Assembly (NCBI GenBank): GCA_019279435.1
Contig: JAAALK010000086.1
Location: forward strand, 19,637,913 to 19,701,912
From: Zizania palustris
Lineage: Eukaryota; Streptophyta; Magnoliopsida; Poales; Poaceae
Direction: 5' to 3'
Length of the DNA: 64,000 bases
The number at the start of each line of letters is the position of its first letter. Positions within the stretch are counted from its first letter, which is position 1. Below the pieces are notes generated by a model that had not been told where the DNA came from, did not search any database, and worked only from the letters and a program-made list of their open reading frames with translations. A program made the position numbers and the translations under genes. Below, piece by piece: positions 39,601-51,659 of the stretch.

Positions 39601-41542
39601 CATTGGGGTCGCCGTAAAAGAAAGGTGTATGGCGTATTGGCGTTGCCTGCCGGCTATGGCGACAACTTAAGGCCGTGGTGACGTCGCATGGCACGAGGTG
39701 CAGGGACGCACGCGGGAAAATTCTGGGACACATGCTGGAAATCTTAGGAGCGCGCCAGAAAAGAGCGAACGGGCCACCACAGCAGAGGAAAACAGAAGAG
39801 AGTGTGGAAAGGGATCCTGGCCGGTGCGCGGCGACTCGTGAGGAAAGAAAAGGGTGGCGCGCGCGTGACTCGCAAGGGATCCCGGCCAGCGGAGCCAGTG
39901 AGCCATGCGCCCACGCGACGGCCAGCGGACTGGCGGAGGGCTGCGAGTAGGTCTGACGGAGCTCCAGATCTGGTGGTAGCGTTGTAGGTCTGGCGGCAGC
40001 AGCGCTGCAGATCTGGCCCAGCGAGGCGGCGGCGGAGTTCAACGCCAGCGCGAAATGGCAGCTTTGGCGAGGTCACATTTTTGCTTATCTGTTTCACTGT
40101 TTTGGCTTCCGTGGTCTTTTTTTCCTTGGCTTGCTTCTGTTTTGGCTGGCAGCTTGCTTCTGTTTTGGCTGGCAGCTTGCTTCTGTTTTGGCTTTTTTGG
40201 GCTGAGCAGCTAATAGATATGCTTCCTTTGGGCAGATATTAGTCTTTAGATAAACCTAAAGTAGCTATCATTCTTGATTTCTTATGTGTGTGTGGCGTTG
40301 CCTCACCGCATGCCTAACTCGTCTAGGCGATTGGAAGGGGGTAGGTCGCCTCGCGTCGCCTTACCGCCGTAAGAACACTGGTTGTTACAGTACACAAGTA
40401 ATAAAATAAAATAAAATAAATTGACAAACTGATGACACAGATATAAGTTTCTCCATGTGGAATGCTGGGGTTGACTGTTGAATGCTCCCCAACAATTTGG
40501 AGGATGACATGAATCACATGATAATATAGTAACTGCTCACAGTAACATTAGTCCTATTTATGCTAATGCAGACATGCAGTGCTACTGACATGCTAATTCA
40601 GATGAACTGTAAGTTGGGACGGGGGTATATGGTACAATAGAATGATAGATAGACTGTAAGTTGGGTCATATGTCAGAATATTACAACAGTTGACAGGCTG
40701 TTGGAGCTAGTGGCTAACTTACGTCAACAAAAAGATTTCCCATATCACTATATCTGTTTGCCATAAACTTCAGATATCTGTAGGCCAGAATGTACCTATT
40801 ACGGAGGACAACCAGTAGCCATTTCTGTACAACATGCACCTAGACCTTATCCACTATGTATATAGCCCTTATCCTCCAATACTCTGGGATAATAAGATGC
40901 ACAATCCTATTCTGATGTCGTTGGATTTCTTTTGCACCAATGATTGCATAATAAAGGGTTCATAGATAAGAATAAAGTGAAAGACCTACCTTAGACGAAC
41001 ATCATTAAAGATGTGGAATCCAGCAATAAGTTTTTTATGGAATCAAGAGCATTAGCTGGTGATGAACAAACATACTACAGTCATCATACATATCATATTC
41101 TTTCTGTAAGTTGGTAGCTTGGCTACAGAGACTTGACAGGGTTTCATTTTCATATCCCAGAAATTAACAACGTGGAACTGTAATTAGTCTCAGTATGCAA
41201 TAGAAACAAATGCTGTTGTTCCTTTTCTTTTAGCATCATAGCATGTTTAGTCAATCTCAATCTAAACAAGAAAAGATGCTCACATGATCATCGCAAATGC
41301 TGTTCTTATAGGACAACGTCCGAAACCAACTGATACAATTCGAGCTGCTCCTGACCACGGCTACATTTGTGGTGGCCATCTTCGGAGTTGTTTCAGGAGT
41401 TTTTGGCATGAATTTTGAGGTGCCCTTGTTTCAGGTAGCACATGCCTTTGAATGGACGCTCGTCATAACAGGCATATGCGGCATAACCATATTCTGCTGC
41501 TTCATCTGGTACTTCAAGAAGAGAAGGTTCTTCCCCTTGTAA
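36607..41542 (+). CDS. MRS2: MRS2/CorA-type magnesium transporter
   Basis: Five coding exons (36607-37155, 38513-38641, 38734-39069, 39161-39208, 41312-41542) give 430 aa, all with GT-AG junctions in phase 0. The product is a membrane Mg2+ channel that should assemble as a pentamer. The cytosolic part has helical segments (LERIRCIITADEALVL, ALEAACSFLDAE, LTKKICTLDLERARRLKSKLVAL). Two transmembrane helices lie at about 365-385 and 398-420, separated by the obligate GMN signature (386-388, in VSGVFGMNFEVP). The C-terminal KKRRFFPL tail is typical of plant MRS2 proteins. The start MDHDLKERLL is preferred. An in-frame ATG at 36397 would add 70 residues but overlaps promoter site II motifs. Introns 1 and 4 each hold a hAT element. 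Target membrane (plasma, vacuole or plastid) is not decided by sequence. Confidence 0.93.
37325..38091. mobile_element. Non-autonomous hAT element (767 bp) in MRS2 intron 1
   Basis: Terminal inverted repeats CAATGTTTACAAATCG and CAGTGTTTACAAATCG bound the element. A perfect 8-bp duplication ATGTGATC flanks it (37317-37324 and 38092-38099), the hAT hallmark. Subterminal regions repeat aatcgcgattaatcg words. The GC-rich interior (about 37560-37940) includes a duplicated cctcacatctcccctctccc block and looks like captured gene sequence, but no transposase is encoded. Confidence 0.9.
39529..40380. mobile_element. Non-autonomous hAT element (852 bp) in MRS2 intron 4
   Basis: Terminal repeats CATGGTTCTTACGGCG and CAGTGTTCTTACGGCG are flanked by a perfect 8-bp duplication GTTGTTAC (39521-39528 and 40381-40388). 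Subterminal cctaggc/gtctaggcg words are shared with the element at 60078-60608. The interior contains three tandem copies of gcttgcttctgttttggctg near 40130. No transposase frame. Confidence 0.9.
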
Positions 41543-44500
41543 ATGGATTTCATCTGGGGTACCACGCGGCAGAAAGCTGCGTTGGGAATCTACCATCTTC
41601 AGCTTCGCTGGCACGCAATTGTACACGCATTTTCTTCTCCGTCTCAATGAAGAGATATTATGGAGCTGCCTGCCTGCTTCATCGGCTGCAAATGGGAGCG
41701 TGGTTTTCAAGCGTACGTGGCTGATCTGGTATCTTCTTCATGCATCTGGCACATGTATATCTTTGTTGTTATTACGTGTACGAGAAGCGAGAATGCGAAA
41801 CTACTGTTCCTCCGCGACAGCCAGGGTGCCGGCTCAGCGTTGTTTTCTCAAGAAAGCACTTGCGTGCATGCGTTGGTTTTTCTCAGTGGTGGCCTACCCA
41901 ACTGACATTGTCTTCACGCCAGCAATGGCAAATGCCGATACCGTGGGGTGTAGAGTGTAGACATGCGGTACGTGCTGCTGTCTACTGCTGTTTCCATAGC
42001 AAAACAACTGGTTGAGACGGCTCCTCCAATCCGGCTTCATGCTGATGATGCAAGTAATCCACTGGAGTACGTACTGGATCAATATATATGTGCCACACAT
42101 TTTGTCGGAGGGAATTGCATATGTACCAAATATTAGGGCCAATTCGAAAAAATATTCTGAAGTTGGGCGAATTCATAAAGCTCTAGCTTACCGGCCACAC
42201 CACTATAATCTGTGCGCCGGGACGTGCTGTCAGGTCGGAGTTTTAGTAGAATTTGGTGTTAATTTGCTTACATTTTTTTAGGACTAAAACTTGTTTATTT
42301 AGTAGGGACTAAAGTGAGACTAAATTACTGTACAATGATCACATTAACTCTAATCATAGTTACCCTTTTTTTTTAATCCTCCTAAACAGCTATAAATGAG
42401 TGTAGATGTATCTGACATCTTTTAGTCCAATAAGCAACCACTCGGTGACTTATTGAGCTAAACTTTAGAGAGTAAACTTTAGTCTTTATAAGCAAAGTTG
42501 TTTGGAACTTTAGAGACTAAACGGGGCTAAACTTTAGCCTCTAAAAATAAACAAGTACCATCCAAGCATGCCCTTGCAAACGTTTATAGTTTGATAAGGT
42601 GGATCTCTGCCCTGATGATCTTGTCGCCTTGAAAAGAAATCTGCCTCATGAAAGCCGTCGTCGGCGCAATACGCAACTTTGATGGCATCTTGATCTTCCT
42701 ATCAGTCGCTGCACGAGTACACAACTGGCAACTGCTCCGTCCGGTAGAAGGAAACTAGAGCAAAACCAGTAATAAAATCTCCCTAGCAGACAACTAAAAC
42801 TCGTCCAAATGCATGACTTTACAGCCGAACAAAAGAACTGTACTGTATGTATGTACCACAACTGTAGTCACACCACACGATCGATCGACCTTGATGGATC
42901 AGAGAAGATGATGAAATCATGAGCACCACAGAACATTATATATATTAGCTAGAGAAAATCGGAGCAAATGATGAGGAATTTCGACCCGTCAGATTACAGA
43001 ATACGGGAACGCGACAGATTTCTTCCAAACCATGGAATCACAAATCAACCTTTTTGATTAACCAACAACATCTCGATCGTGTTCTCTTGCTGGCATTCTC
43101 CCAGTTGCAGCCATTGCTTTCTCCACGAATCTCAAATAATATATAGCTCTACACAGGACACAAATCAACATCAATCTAGATGCTGTTCATGGATATTTCA
43201 TCCACCGCGGTGTTTCACAGACCAATACTTACTCAAACAACTGTATTTTTGGTTCAGCTTTTCCAACCAGTTTCTCGATCGACATAACTAAAGAACCGAA
43301 ACAAACATATTAAGAGACAAATCAGCTTCTTCAAAAACCGCAACTTTTTTCTATACAAACTGAAGAATTAATCATGCCATGTGCATGGTGTTTTATTTGT
43401 ATGCAAATTAAATATGAATAAGGAAAGTGTATGCATGCACCATCTATCAATTCTTTAGACTGGGAATTGGATTGCTAGAACACACAGCATATTCTTATAT
43501 ACAATCAATTAAAATATAATGACAGAACAAAGCTCATAAACATCATGTGAGTAGGAAATATATATATATATATATGTTGACCGGTGTTTAAAATCCAAAA
43601 AGTAAATTAATATTCTTGTAGCATCGATCATCGATCCTTATTTAGGCTACACATTAATTGAATTGGTCAAACATATGTTGTCCACAATCAATTAAAATGG
43701 CATGCAGAACATATATAGCTAATAATGATAAGAACGAAGTTCTTGTTGTTCATAATTATTTTGGTAGAACATAAAATCCACCTAGTTTGTGTATGCTCTG
43801 GAGGTTAGAACTTCTATATTTCAAATAACCACACACTTCTATTCTCACAATATTGTTACTATATATCAAACTTATTTTCTCCGAAAAAACGAACATATAA
43901 CTTCTTCAATGACTCACAATCCAAAATTTTCCCTGTGAATTCAATTATAGAACACACATGCATATTTTCCAGGATTGGTATATATATAACCCATGGTGTG
44001 TGTATATATCTCAACAAGCTAAGCCTGTACATTTTCAACAATCTTCAACCATATCTAATCATAAATCAGTGCTTCAGTAGAACAAAACAGCAAAATCTTC
44101 CAGGGTGACACAAATGATCACAATATCTCTCTCATGCAACAATTTCAAATCTATATGCCATAGTTCACAATTGAATCCCATGCTTAACCTTTGACATAGC
44201 TAGGGTTGATTAAATTCTCTGCACCTTACAAAAAGTAACCCTTAATTATTAGGTCGGATGAATTACATTATAAATTAGAATTGTATTCTAGATTGAATTT
44301 TTTCCTTATGGATTTACTAGAATTTGTTCGTCAATTGACGATGTCTGGCCTCAAAGTGATAAAACTTAGTAAAATTACAGTTCAGCTAGCTAGTGCAATA
44401 TCTATATATAGCTCATAATTAAGGAAAGGAATTGAGCAAAAACGAATATTGATTCCCCTCTGTAACAAAACATGCATACATTACCAAAGACGATCGAATA

Positions 44501-45300
44501 GTTTCATATTTAGCCAATCTTCCCATAATTATGATTAGGGCACAAGGATTAAGGATATGATAGATGCTATAATAAAACCAAGACTCCCTAATGATATGCA
44601 AACAAGCTAAGATAAATAAAGTGTGCAGGCAATTAGTCATTAGTATAATTGTTCGTTGGATAAAATGAAGATAAATAAAGTGGCACACATTATATTTTGA
44701 AATGGAGATAGCTAGAGTGCCAAATGATAGTGTGATGGAGCTATATATCATTTGTATATAAGATCGAGTCCTTGTCGTAAACCAGAGCGTGTTATATCAT
44801 CAATTAAGTACACATATATGCCATACTTTGCATCTATAAGGTTTGGGATAACATCTACCCATAAATTTTCCCAGTAGACCAGTAATGACTCTGCAATTAT
44901 ATGCTATGAAGTCTGATCTTATATATACTACTTCTGGCCGCTGGTGCCAGGCCATCTGAAGCCTGAAATCCTTCATATGTCAGAAATGCATGAAATTAAT
45001 TAAGTAAACAGTTAAAAAGTACCATTTGCTAAATGTAGGCACAAACTTAACGCATGCAATATCGCAACTTCTTAGATATATATATATACTCTCATGCATC
45101 ATACAAATTAACAACTTGATTCTTCTTTATGAAAAATAATGCATGCATGCATGCATTCATGCGCATAGATCTCACGCATTTCAGCAGAGAAACCAGCTAT
45201 TAGAATATTAGAAACTTGCAGTTTGTTGGTGCATTATCATGAACGATGACTATTTCGTACAGGAATAATTAAACACTCCACTGCAACAAAGCGATCGAGC
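41543..45300. other. MRS2 3' UTR and intergenic AT-rich stretch
   Basis: The first part should be MRS2 3' UTR. After that I see no supported gene. The stretch contains a MITE-like element (42282-42575), TA-rich microsatellites (for example 43560-43575) and AT-rich single-copy-looking sequence. Short open frames, including the one near 42646-42861, have no recognisable domain. Confidence 0.55.
42282..42575. mobile_element. MITE-like element of the GGGACTAAAG type
   Basis: The left part acttgtttatttagtagggactaaag and the reverse complement of the right part acttgtttatttttagaggctaaag are near-identical inverted repeats. The interior repeats aactttag/ctaaagt words like the MITE at 57047-57313. 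Exact ends are uncertain. Confidence 0.6.
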
Positions 45301-46590
45301 TGCCTCACTTCATTATGCACAGGCTTAATTTCACATCAAATAATTTTAGCAGAAACTATCCATGTATGAATAATGTGCACTGCACATCTTTAGGCTGGTA
45401 GACATGCATCATCTGATGTACATGCATTTCCTATGAACAATAATCTCTTGTGGAGAGTCGCGTTATCTTTCTTCCTCCTGTCACAGTGACCGAAATATAT
45501 GCAAGTCAAACATACATGTGGGGGCGAAAGATTCTGAAGAAGTGAAGAGGAGTAAGTACGAGCACCATGAATGGAACAGTGCTCAACAGTATCATATCCG
45601 ATATTTCTGGAGCCATGAGGGGAGACAATGCCTCGCTGCGCCATTAATTACTCCCTACTTGCATTGTGTTGCCAGAGCGCGATGTGAGGTGTTAATTCTC
45701 AAGGAACGGAGAGAGAGAGAGAGAGAGTATGAGATAACTGACCTGACGATAAGGGAAAGATCGTGACGGCAGCACCAGATCTGGGTCGTCGTACGGTAGA
45801 TGCTTGCTCGCTCGATCGACCGGCCGTCTCCGGCTCCGCCATCAAGAACTCCACCATGTTCCTGCGAAAGTGCGAAGCCCCCATCTTCCTGTACTTGTGC
45901 TTAGTTTAACTGCACAATATTGCGAGCACTGCAGGATCGATCGAACAGAAGATGAAAAAGGTAGTTGTATACTTGCTTGTACATAGTATGGATGTAAAAA
46001 GATCTCGACCTGTAGCTCGAATTGAACCCATGGATCGAGCCAAGCGATATGCATTTGGTAGATTCCTGCGATGACGACGATGCTACCACTCCGTATACCA
46101 TAGATACCCGTCTTCCGAGATCCATCAATGGCGCAGTAAATATGCAAGCATATCCTTCACAAGAAGGGAGCGGAAAAGGTGCCTCTAATGGAGTAGTACC
46201 AGACTACTAGTAGCTGGCTGGGTTGGCTCCTCGGAAAAGATGAACACAAGGCGTCGTCGTACGAATTGAGGCCAGAGCTGGTACAGTGGTACTCCAATTC
46301 CCCATTCAAATCAATCGAATCAAACAGTGCCATGCTAGAAATTATTACTACCGATCGAAACAGTTAAAAATGAAGAAAGACACATTCGATTGTAGAAGAA
46401 GAACATGGCGAATGTGTGGTCATGCAAATGGGCGCATGGCGCGATTTCAACTAGATCGGGGGAAGGGAAATCGATCGAGCAAGAGGCCGAAAGCCCGGAA
46501 AGACGGGGAATGGGCGCATGCTGGCGCGCGGCGTACCGGCTGGCGCGGGCAGGCGAGGAGCCGAGGAGGGAAAAGCTAGCGGCGACGACG
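45301..46590 (-). other. Probable downstream part of the MIR156 primary transcript
   Basis: This lies downstream of the MIR156 hairpin on the minus strand. No conserved protein is seen. The minus-strand frame at 45884-45699 (MGASHFRRNMVEFLMAEPE) is short and I do not recognise it. A GA microsatellite lies at about 45711-45726. Plant pri-miRNAs are often spliced and kilobases long, so part of this is likely transcribed, but its extent is a guess. Confidence 0.35.
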
Positions 46591-46680
46591 GATGACAGAA
46601 AGAGCAGTGAGCACGCGGCCGCGACGGCACGCCCGCCGGTGCCGTCACGCCCGGCCGTGTGCTCACTCTCTTCTGTCATC
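46591..46680 (-). ncRNA. MIR156: MIR156 precursor hairpin
   Basis: The minus strand carries UGACAGAAGAGAGUGAGCAC (genomic 46678-46659), exactly mature miR156. The opposite arm GCUCACUGCUCUUUCUGUCAUC (46612-46591) is a typical miR156 star strand. The arms continue as a long GC-rich stem (acggccgggcgtgacggcac against gtgccgtcgcggccgcgt) with a small loop. miR156 guides cleavage and translational repression of SPL/SBP transcription factor mRNAs and holds plants in the juvenile phase. The hairpin begins about 180-200 bases after the expected transcription start. Only one miR156 copy is seen here, unlike the tandem maize Corngrass1 locus. Confidence 0.95.
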
Positions 46681-46888
46681 TCGCGCACGGGGCCACGGGG
46701 GCACGCACGCCCTCAGCTCCCACCAGCCGCGCGCTCGCTCCCGCGCCAGATGACTCCGGCCGCGCCGGCGAGAATACATAACGCGCATACCTGACACCTC
46801 GCCGCGCGCGCGCGTGAAGCAGACGCAAGAAATTTAACGGGGCATAGTTATCTCAGGGCGAGGGATCGAGGAGCCGAGGCCGTGCGGA

Positions 46889-46894
46889 TTTATA
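46889..46894 (-). promoter_or_regulatory. TATA box of MIR156
   Basis: On the minus strand this reads TATAAA in the GC-rich context gccgccctataaatccgc, about 210 bases upstream of the hairpin 5' base. The expected transcription start is near 46860. Confidence 0.6.
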
Positions 46895-48560
46895 GGGCGG
46901 CCGGGAGAGGGGATCGAGGGGCGGTGGTGGGCCAGCGAGCGAGCGCAGGGATGCATGGCAAGGCGGCTAGCTAGCTAGCTCAATCTATCAGGAAGGGCGC
47001 GGGGGATAGATCGAGGGGGACGCATGCTAGGGTTTCCATCGCGCGCGCGCGAGGCTGCCAGCTAGCCGGTGGTGGCGGCCATGAGCGTGAGCTAGGTGCG
47101 GTTGAGGTAGATGGCGGCATCGCTGGCCGGCCGGCCAGCCGGCGTCGCGAGCGAGCTAGGCTGACGTGGCTCGTGACGGGGAAGTAGCGCGGCCGGTTTT
47201 GCTCTCGCAGATTGGGGAATTTTGGTTGCGGTGGGTTGCTTGCTCCACCCTGCCGAGAGAGAGAAAATTGGTTATTTGCCTCTCAACATTTATAAAATTG
47301 TCGCTTTCAAAAATTACTTTATAAAAATGTCACTCCTAATGTTGTTGTTTTTTTTCTGCCATTTTCTTAATTTCAGCATTTCTAAAATCCATTTTATACT
47401 TTTGCTGCTTGAAAAAGGATTCTTTTGCCCTGATGTCTTGAGTTAAAAGTTTGTTTGGTGGCTCTCTCACGCGCAAAGCACTACGAAACCTCTGTCTTAC
47501 GCACCGCCGCCGCCATCGCTGACCCGCTGCCCTTCGCCTCTAGCGTTGCGGCGCCGCGCGGCGGCAGAGGGAAGGGCGCTACGAAGAGGGACGCGCTGCG
47601 GAGGGTGGTGCACGTCGGATGGCTACGGGTGGTGGAGGGGGCACGCACCTGGCGGCGGCGGGCGGCGGAGGTCGGCGATGATCAGTTTTACTCTAGCTCC
47701 GGCACTGATCAGATTCAACAAGTTTCTTCAATTTTCAACTGTACATACTATTTCATCCGCTCGTCACGGCGCAGCAGGCAGACAGGGCGGCTGCTCGCGA
47801 AGCGGCGATAGGCAGCAGGCCGGCAGCATGGCAGAGACGCGACAGGGCATGGCGCGCGCGCGGTGGCAACCAGCTGAGAACGAAAGTGGATTTAATTTTT
47901 CAATCTAATACTGTTAATAATATCCACTTTTTGTGCAGCTCGATCTAGATCCGGCCAGTAGATTTTAGATCGTGCATGTACGTACGTAGGATCCAAATAA
48001 ACGATATAGAATTGAGGATCGTCTAAAGACCTGGCAGCTACTAAACAAGTCGAATCGATCGATTAATTGCACAAGTAAAGTCTTACTTTGAGACTGCTCG
48101 ATCTTGTATATATATATATATATCATCGCTGGCGGTTGAATGGTTTCATATGGCCAATATATAATTCTGACTATTAATTCTTGAGTCGTATGTACTAGCA
48201 TAGGCGGAAGCTAAGTAACCAAGATGGCATCGTCTTCATGACAAAACCTGTGGCACGAGCTCAACGAACTATATATACATACCCATGCATGGCGCTGCGT
48301 CATGTGCCGTGATGGAGTCGATCGTGTAACTTAACAAATAAGTGTGTGTGTGTGTGTGTGTCAACTCGAAAAAGGACAGACATGTATAGAACACGTACGC
48401 CCTGGAAATTGACTATAGCTAGCCCCACCTATATATATCGATTCAAAGTGTCGTGGTGCGTGCTAACGCATTACGCGCTACAGGAAAACCGAGTGACAAG
48501 ACATTGGACGAAGCACCGAAAACAATGGGGTGAACACTTATTTATCGAGAGTCTTTTTTA
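46895..48560. other. MIR156 upstream region and intergenic sequence
   Basis: The GC-rich part to about 47220 would be the MIR156 promoter region, with CG repeats at 47041-47051. The GC-rich patch at 47455-47870 has overlapping open frames but no domain I know, and may be a captured gene fragment. A TA run lies at about 48108-48122 and a GT run at about 48341-48361. Confidence 0.45.
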
Positions 48561-50810
48561 TCGGGCACTAGGCAAGTATAATGTGACATTCGGCGAAAAA
48601 AACATTGAAATGGCCTAAAAAACAAACAAGCGTTTTATAGGTTTTTGTTGCACTTGGCAAAGAAAGAAACAAAAAAAGTGGCACGGGACGTTCCAGCAAA
48701 TGACGTCCCGATTGCACATTACGTCGAACTCCTAGTGGGCGCGGCATGGCAAGGCGAGGCCTGGCAAGCGCGGAGTGGCGATGGAGGACGCACGACATGG
48801 CAACGACGGACTAGCGGCGCGGTACGGTGCGAAGGAGCGACGCAACGACGATGGACGAGTGGTGCAGTGCAGAGGAGGCACGACGAATTAGGGGCATGAC
48901 AATGGCGGACAGATAGATTGTATGGTACAAAGACGACAGTCTCACCGGTGGTGGGGGAGGGCTAGATCGAGATGGCGGTGTGGCGACGACGGACTCGTCA
49001 ACGGTAGGGGAGGGCCGGAGAGGGCGATGTGGAGACGGCGGACGAGCGGTGCGGGGACGATAGCGGGAGAGTGGCGGAGAGGGCACCAACAACTAGGAGG
49101 GCCAGAGAGAAGAGCGGCGCGGGCCGTGGAGAGGACGCGTTGTGAATTTGAGGGATGAGGGAAAAGGTTGTGGGTGCAATTTTAAAGGGCTAGAGCAAAA
49201 AAGACACCAAGATGGACATAAAAGCGCCATGTGGAAACATAGCGGGATTTGATTTTTTTTTGTTTGTCGAATGCAAACACTCGACAAATATTTATGTTTA
49301 CCGAGTGCCTCAAATTTGACGCTCAGCAAACATATTTTTATATTTAAAATTTTTGTCGAATATGCTATTCATTCTTCTTCTTGATAATTTTTGTTAAAAT
49401 TTTTTGAATTTAGTGGGTAAGGCCTATAAATGGATTAAAAACATGACTATGATTTTTTCCGACAAATTTTTTCATTATTTCATGCACTTGCAGTTCAAAT
49501 TTAATTTGACATGTTTCAATATAAATCCTAGAAACACACTTAATAGATTAAAAATAGTAAAGTAGCCCATAAAAATACCAAAAATTTACATGAGATTCAT
49601 TATGTTGTATTTTAATTGCAAAAAAAAGTTTCAAAATCAAACAAAGATGTAACCGTAGATTTGCTTTTAAATCCAACTCATTCCTTCCCTAAACTCTAAT
49701 TTCTCTTTAGATAATCTCTGGTTTCTTAACATCCTATGTGATCATGTTCTTGATTTTTTTTAAAAAAATATCACATGATAATACCATGATAAATTTTGTG
49801 TTTTTAGGCTTCATTTGATTTTTTAGAATTAAAAAATCATTAAACTCCATGTCGCCAATAGAGTGTCGCAGCCTACATTTTTTTTAAATTTTCATTAAAA
49901 TCAGTGGTTAAGGCCTATAAATAAACTAAAAAATATGAATACGATTTTCTACAAATTCTGGTTCATTATTTCCTGTACTTGTGGTTTAAATTTGGCATAT
50001 TTCAATATAAATCCTAGAAACACACTTAATGAATTAAAAATAGTAAATTGACCTAGAAAATACCAAAATTTTACATGAGATAAGTTATATTATATTTTGA
50101 TTGTAAAAAATTTCAAATTCAAACAAATATTTAATCATCCTCATGCTTCCAAACCTAACTCATTCATTCTCTAAACCTTAATTACTCTCGAAGCATCTCC
50201 ACTTTCTTAACATCGTACATAAAAATTTTCATGAAATATTTTTAAATTTTTATCTCAATAGCTATATACATATCATATCATCATGTCAGATCTATTTTTT
50301 TAGACTTGATTTAATATTTTTATAATTAAAAAATTATTAAGCTCCACGTTGTTGATCGAGTGTCGCAACATAGATTTTTTTTAAAAAAATCAGTTTTGTG
50401 GATAAGAACTCAAAATAGACTTAAAACATGAATTTGTTTTTTTAAATAATTTTTGTTCATTATTTTAGATACTCACAGTTCAAATTTCACCTATTTCAAT
50501 TTAAATCTTAGAAACATAATTAATGGATTAAAAATAACGAACGAACCTAAAAATTTAAAATTTTTACATGGAATAAGATATGTTGTATTGTGAGTGTAGG
50601 AAAAGTTTCAAGATCAAACCAAGTTATAAATATCACATAAATATTTTTTCACACAAAATGATAGCTTTTTGGGTTGGCCGAGTGTTTATTCAAAAAACAC
50701 TCAGTGAACTCAGAAAAAATTTGCTGCCCAAAAATGTTGTCTAGACGTCCGTTAGTACAAGTTTTTTTTGTTTTTTTGCCAAATTAAATATCATAGGATT
50801 TTCCGAGTAT
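48561..50810. mobile_element. Degenerate transposon with about 490-bp internal tandem repeats, possibly CACTA
   Basis: The left part has cactaggcaag near 48568 and tcggc/cgagtg words (gtcgaatgcaaacactcgacaaa, ccgagtgcc, cgagtgttt) of the kind found in grass CACTA subterminal regions. A GC-rich gene-like patch follows (48680-49160). Then come 2.5 diverged tandem copies of an AT-rich unit (listed separately). The right part has cgagtgttt and cactcagtg near 50690. No transposase frame survives and the ends are not certain. Confidence 0.4.
49390..50645 (+). repeat. Diverged tandem repeat, about 490-bp unit, about 2.5 copies
   Basis: Anchors repeat in the same order: taaggcctataaat (about 49419 and 49909; taagaactcaaaat at 50403), aaatcctagaaacacactta, ttacatgagat, and agtgtcgca followed by a T run. 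The period is about 490-495 bases. The copies are clearly diverged from each other. Confidence 0.75.
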
Positions 50811-51133
50811 ATTCACAAATAAAATAGGCAAGAGCACAGATTAATTTTTTTTATTTTATACAGGAAGTTCTAGTACTACTTACGGGTAGATGAATCTATT
50901 TTTAGACTATCCATAATACTTATAGATATGTTCGAAACGTTTTTATTCCATGTGAACTACTTTAATTCTCTATTTGTCCCACAATATAGTAACATAGAAT
51001 CATAAGATATTTTATAGTACAACAAATTTAGATAATGGTACTATCTAGATTCATTATACTATAATAAAATGTCTCATTTAGACTTAGGTTACTATATTAT
51101 GGTAGAGGGAGTAAAACATTATGGTTGCTCTAA

Positions 51134-51436
51134 GAGCATGTACAATGCATTGACAATTGTTGTCTGTAAATTGTTGAAATTTACAACACAAACAACTATT
51201 GTCAACAAGTACAACTCATAGAGAATAATTGTCTTTTTAACTGTCTATAATATATTTAATGTTTGTATATAAACATTACTCATGGATCTTTAAATATGCA
51301 TTGGAGCATGGACTTTTGTTGTCTCTTTACCAAGGGACAATTTATATCTCTTTTATCATTTATTGTTACGAAATGGAGATTTTTTTACAAAATATACTGC
51401 TCAAAGACATCTCCAAATACACCGTGGTACATGCCC
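51134..51436. mobile_element. Tourist-like MITE (303 bp)
   Basis: Ends GAGCATGTACAATGC and, reverse-complemented, GGGCATGTACCACGG. It is flanked by TAA on the left (51131-51133) and TTA on the right (51437-51439). A second element of the same end type starts six bases further on. Confidence 0.6.
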
Positions 51437-51442
51437 TTATTA

Positions 51443-51656
51443 GGGCATGTACAACCATGAGACGACGGAACGGTTTTCAAAGTACAAGAGACAACAAAGA
51501 AACTGCATGGTACGACCCTAAGCTCATGAATCATAAATGCAGCTAAGAGACAATGCGTATGGAGAATCGTGTAGAGACGGACTCTTTTGTATTTTTTCAC
51601 TTAACTCCCTAAAAAACTCTCAAGAGACCACTTATTAAATGGGGTTGTACACGCCC
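51443..51656. mobile_element. Tourist-like MITE (214 bp) with TTA duplication
   Basis: Inverted ends GGGCATGTACAACC and GGGCGTGTACAACC are flanked by TTA at 51440-51442 and 51657-51659. It lies head to tail with the element ending at 51436. Confidence 0.75.
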
Positions 51657-51659
51657 TTA

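Noticed and set aside
39545..40097. Open frames inside the hAT element of MRS2 intron 4
   Set aside because: They lie within a non-autonomous transposon and show no transposase motif.
46335..46794. Coding frames over the MIR156 hairpin
   Set aside because: The region is explained by the microRNA precursor, and the frames on both strands follow GC content.
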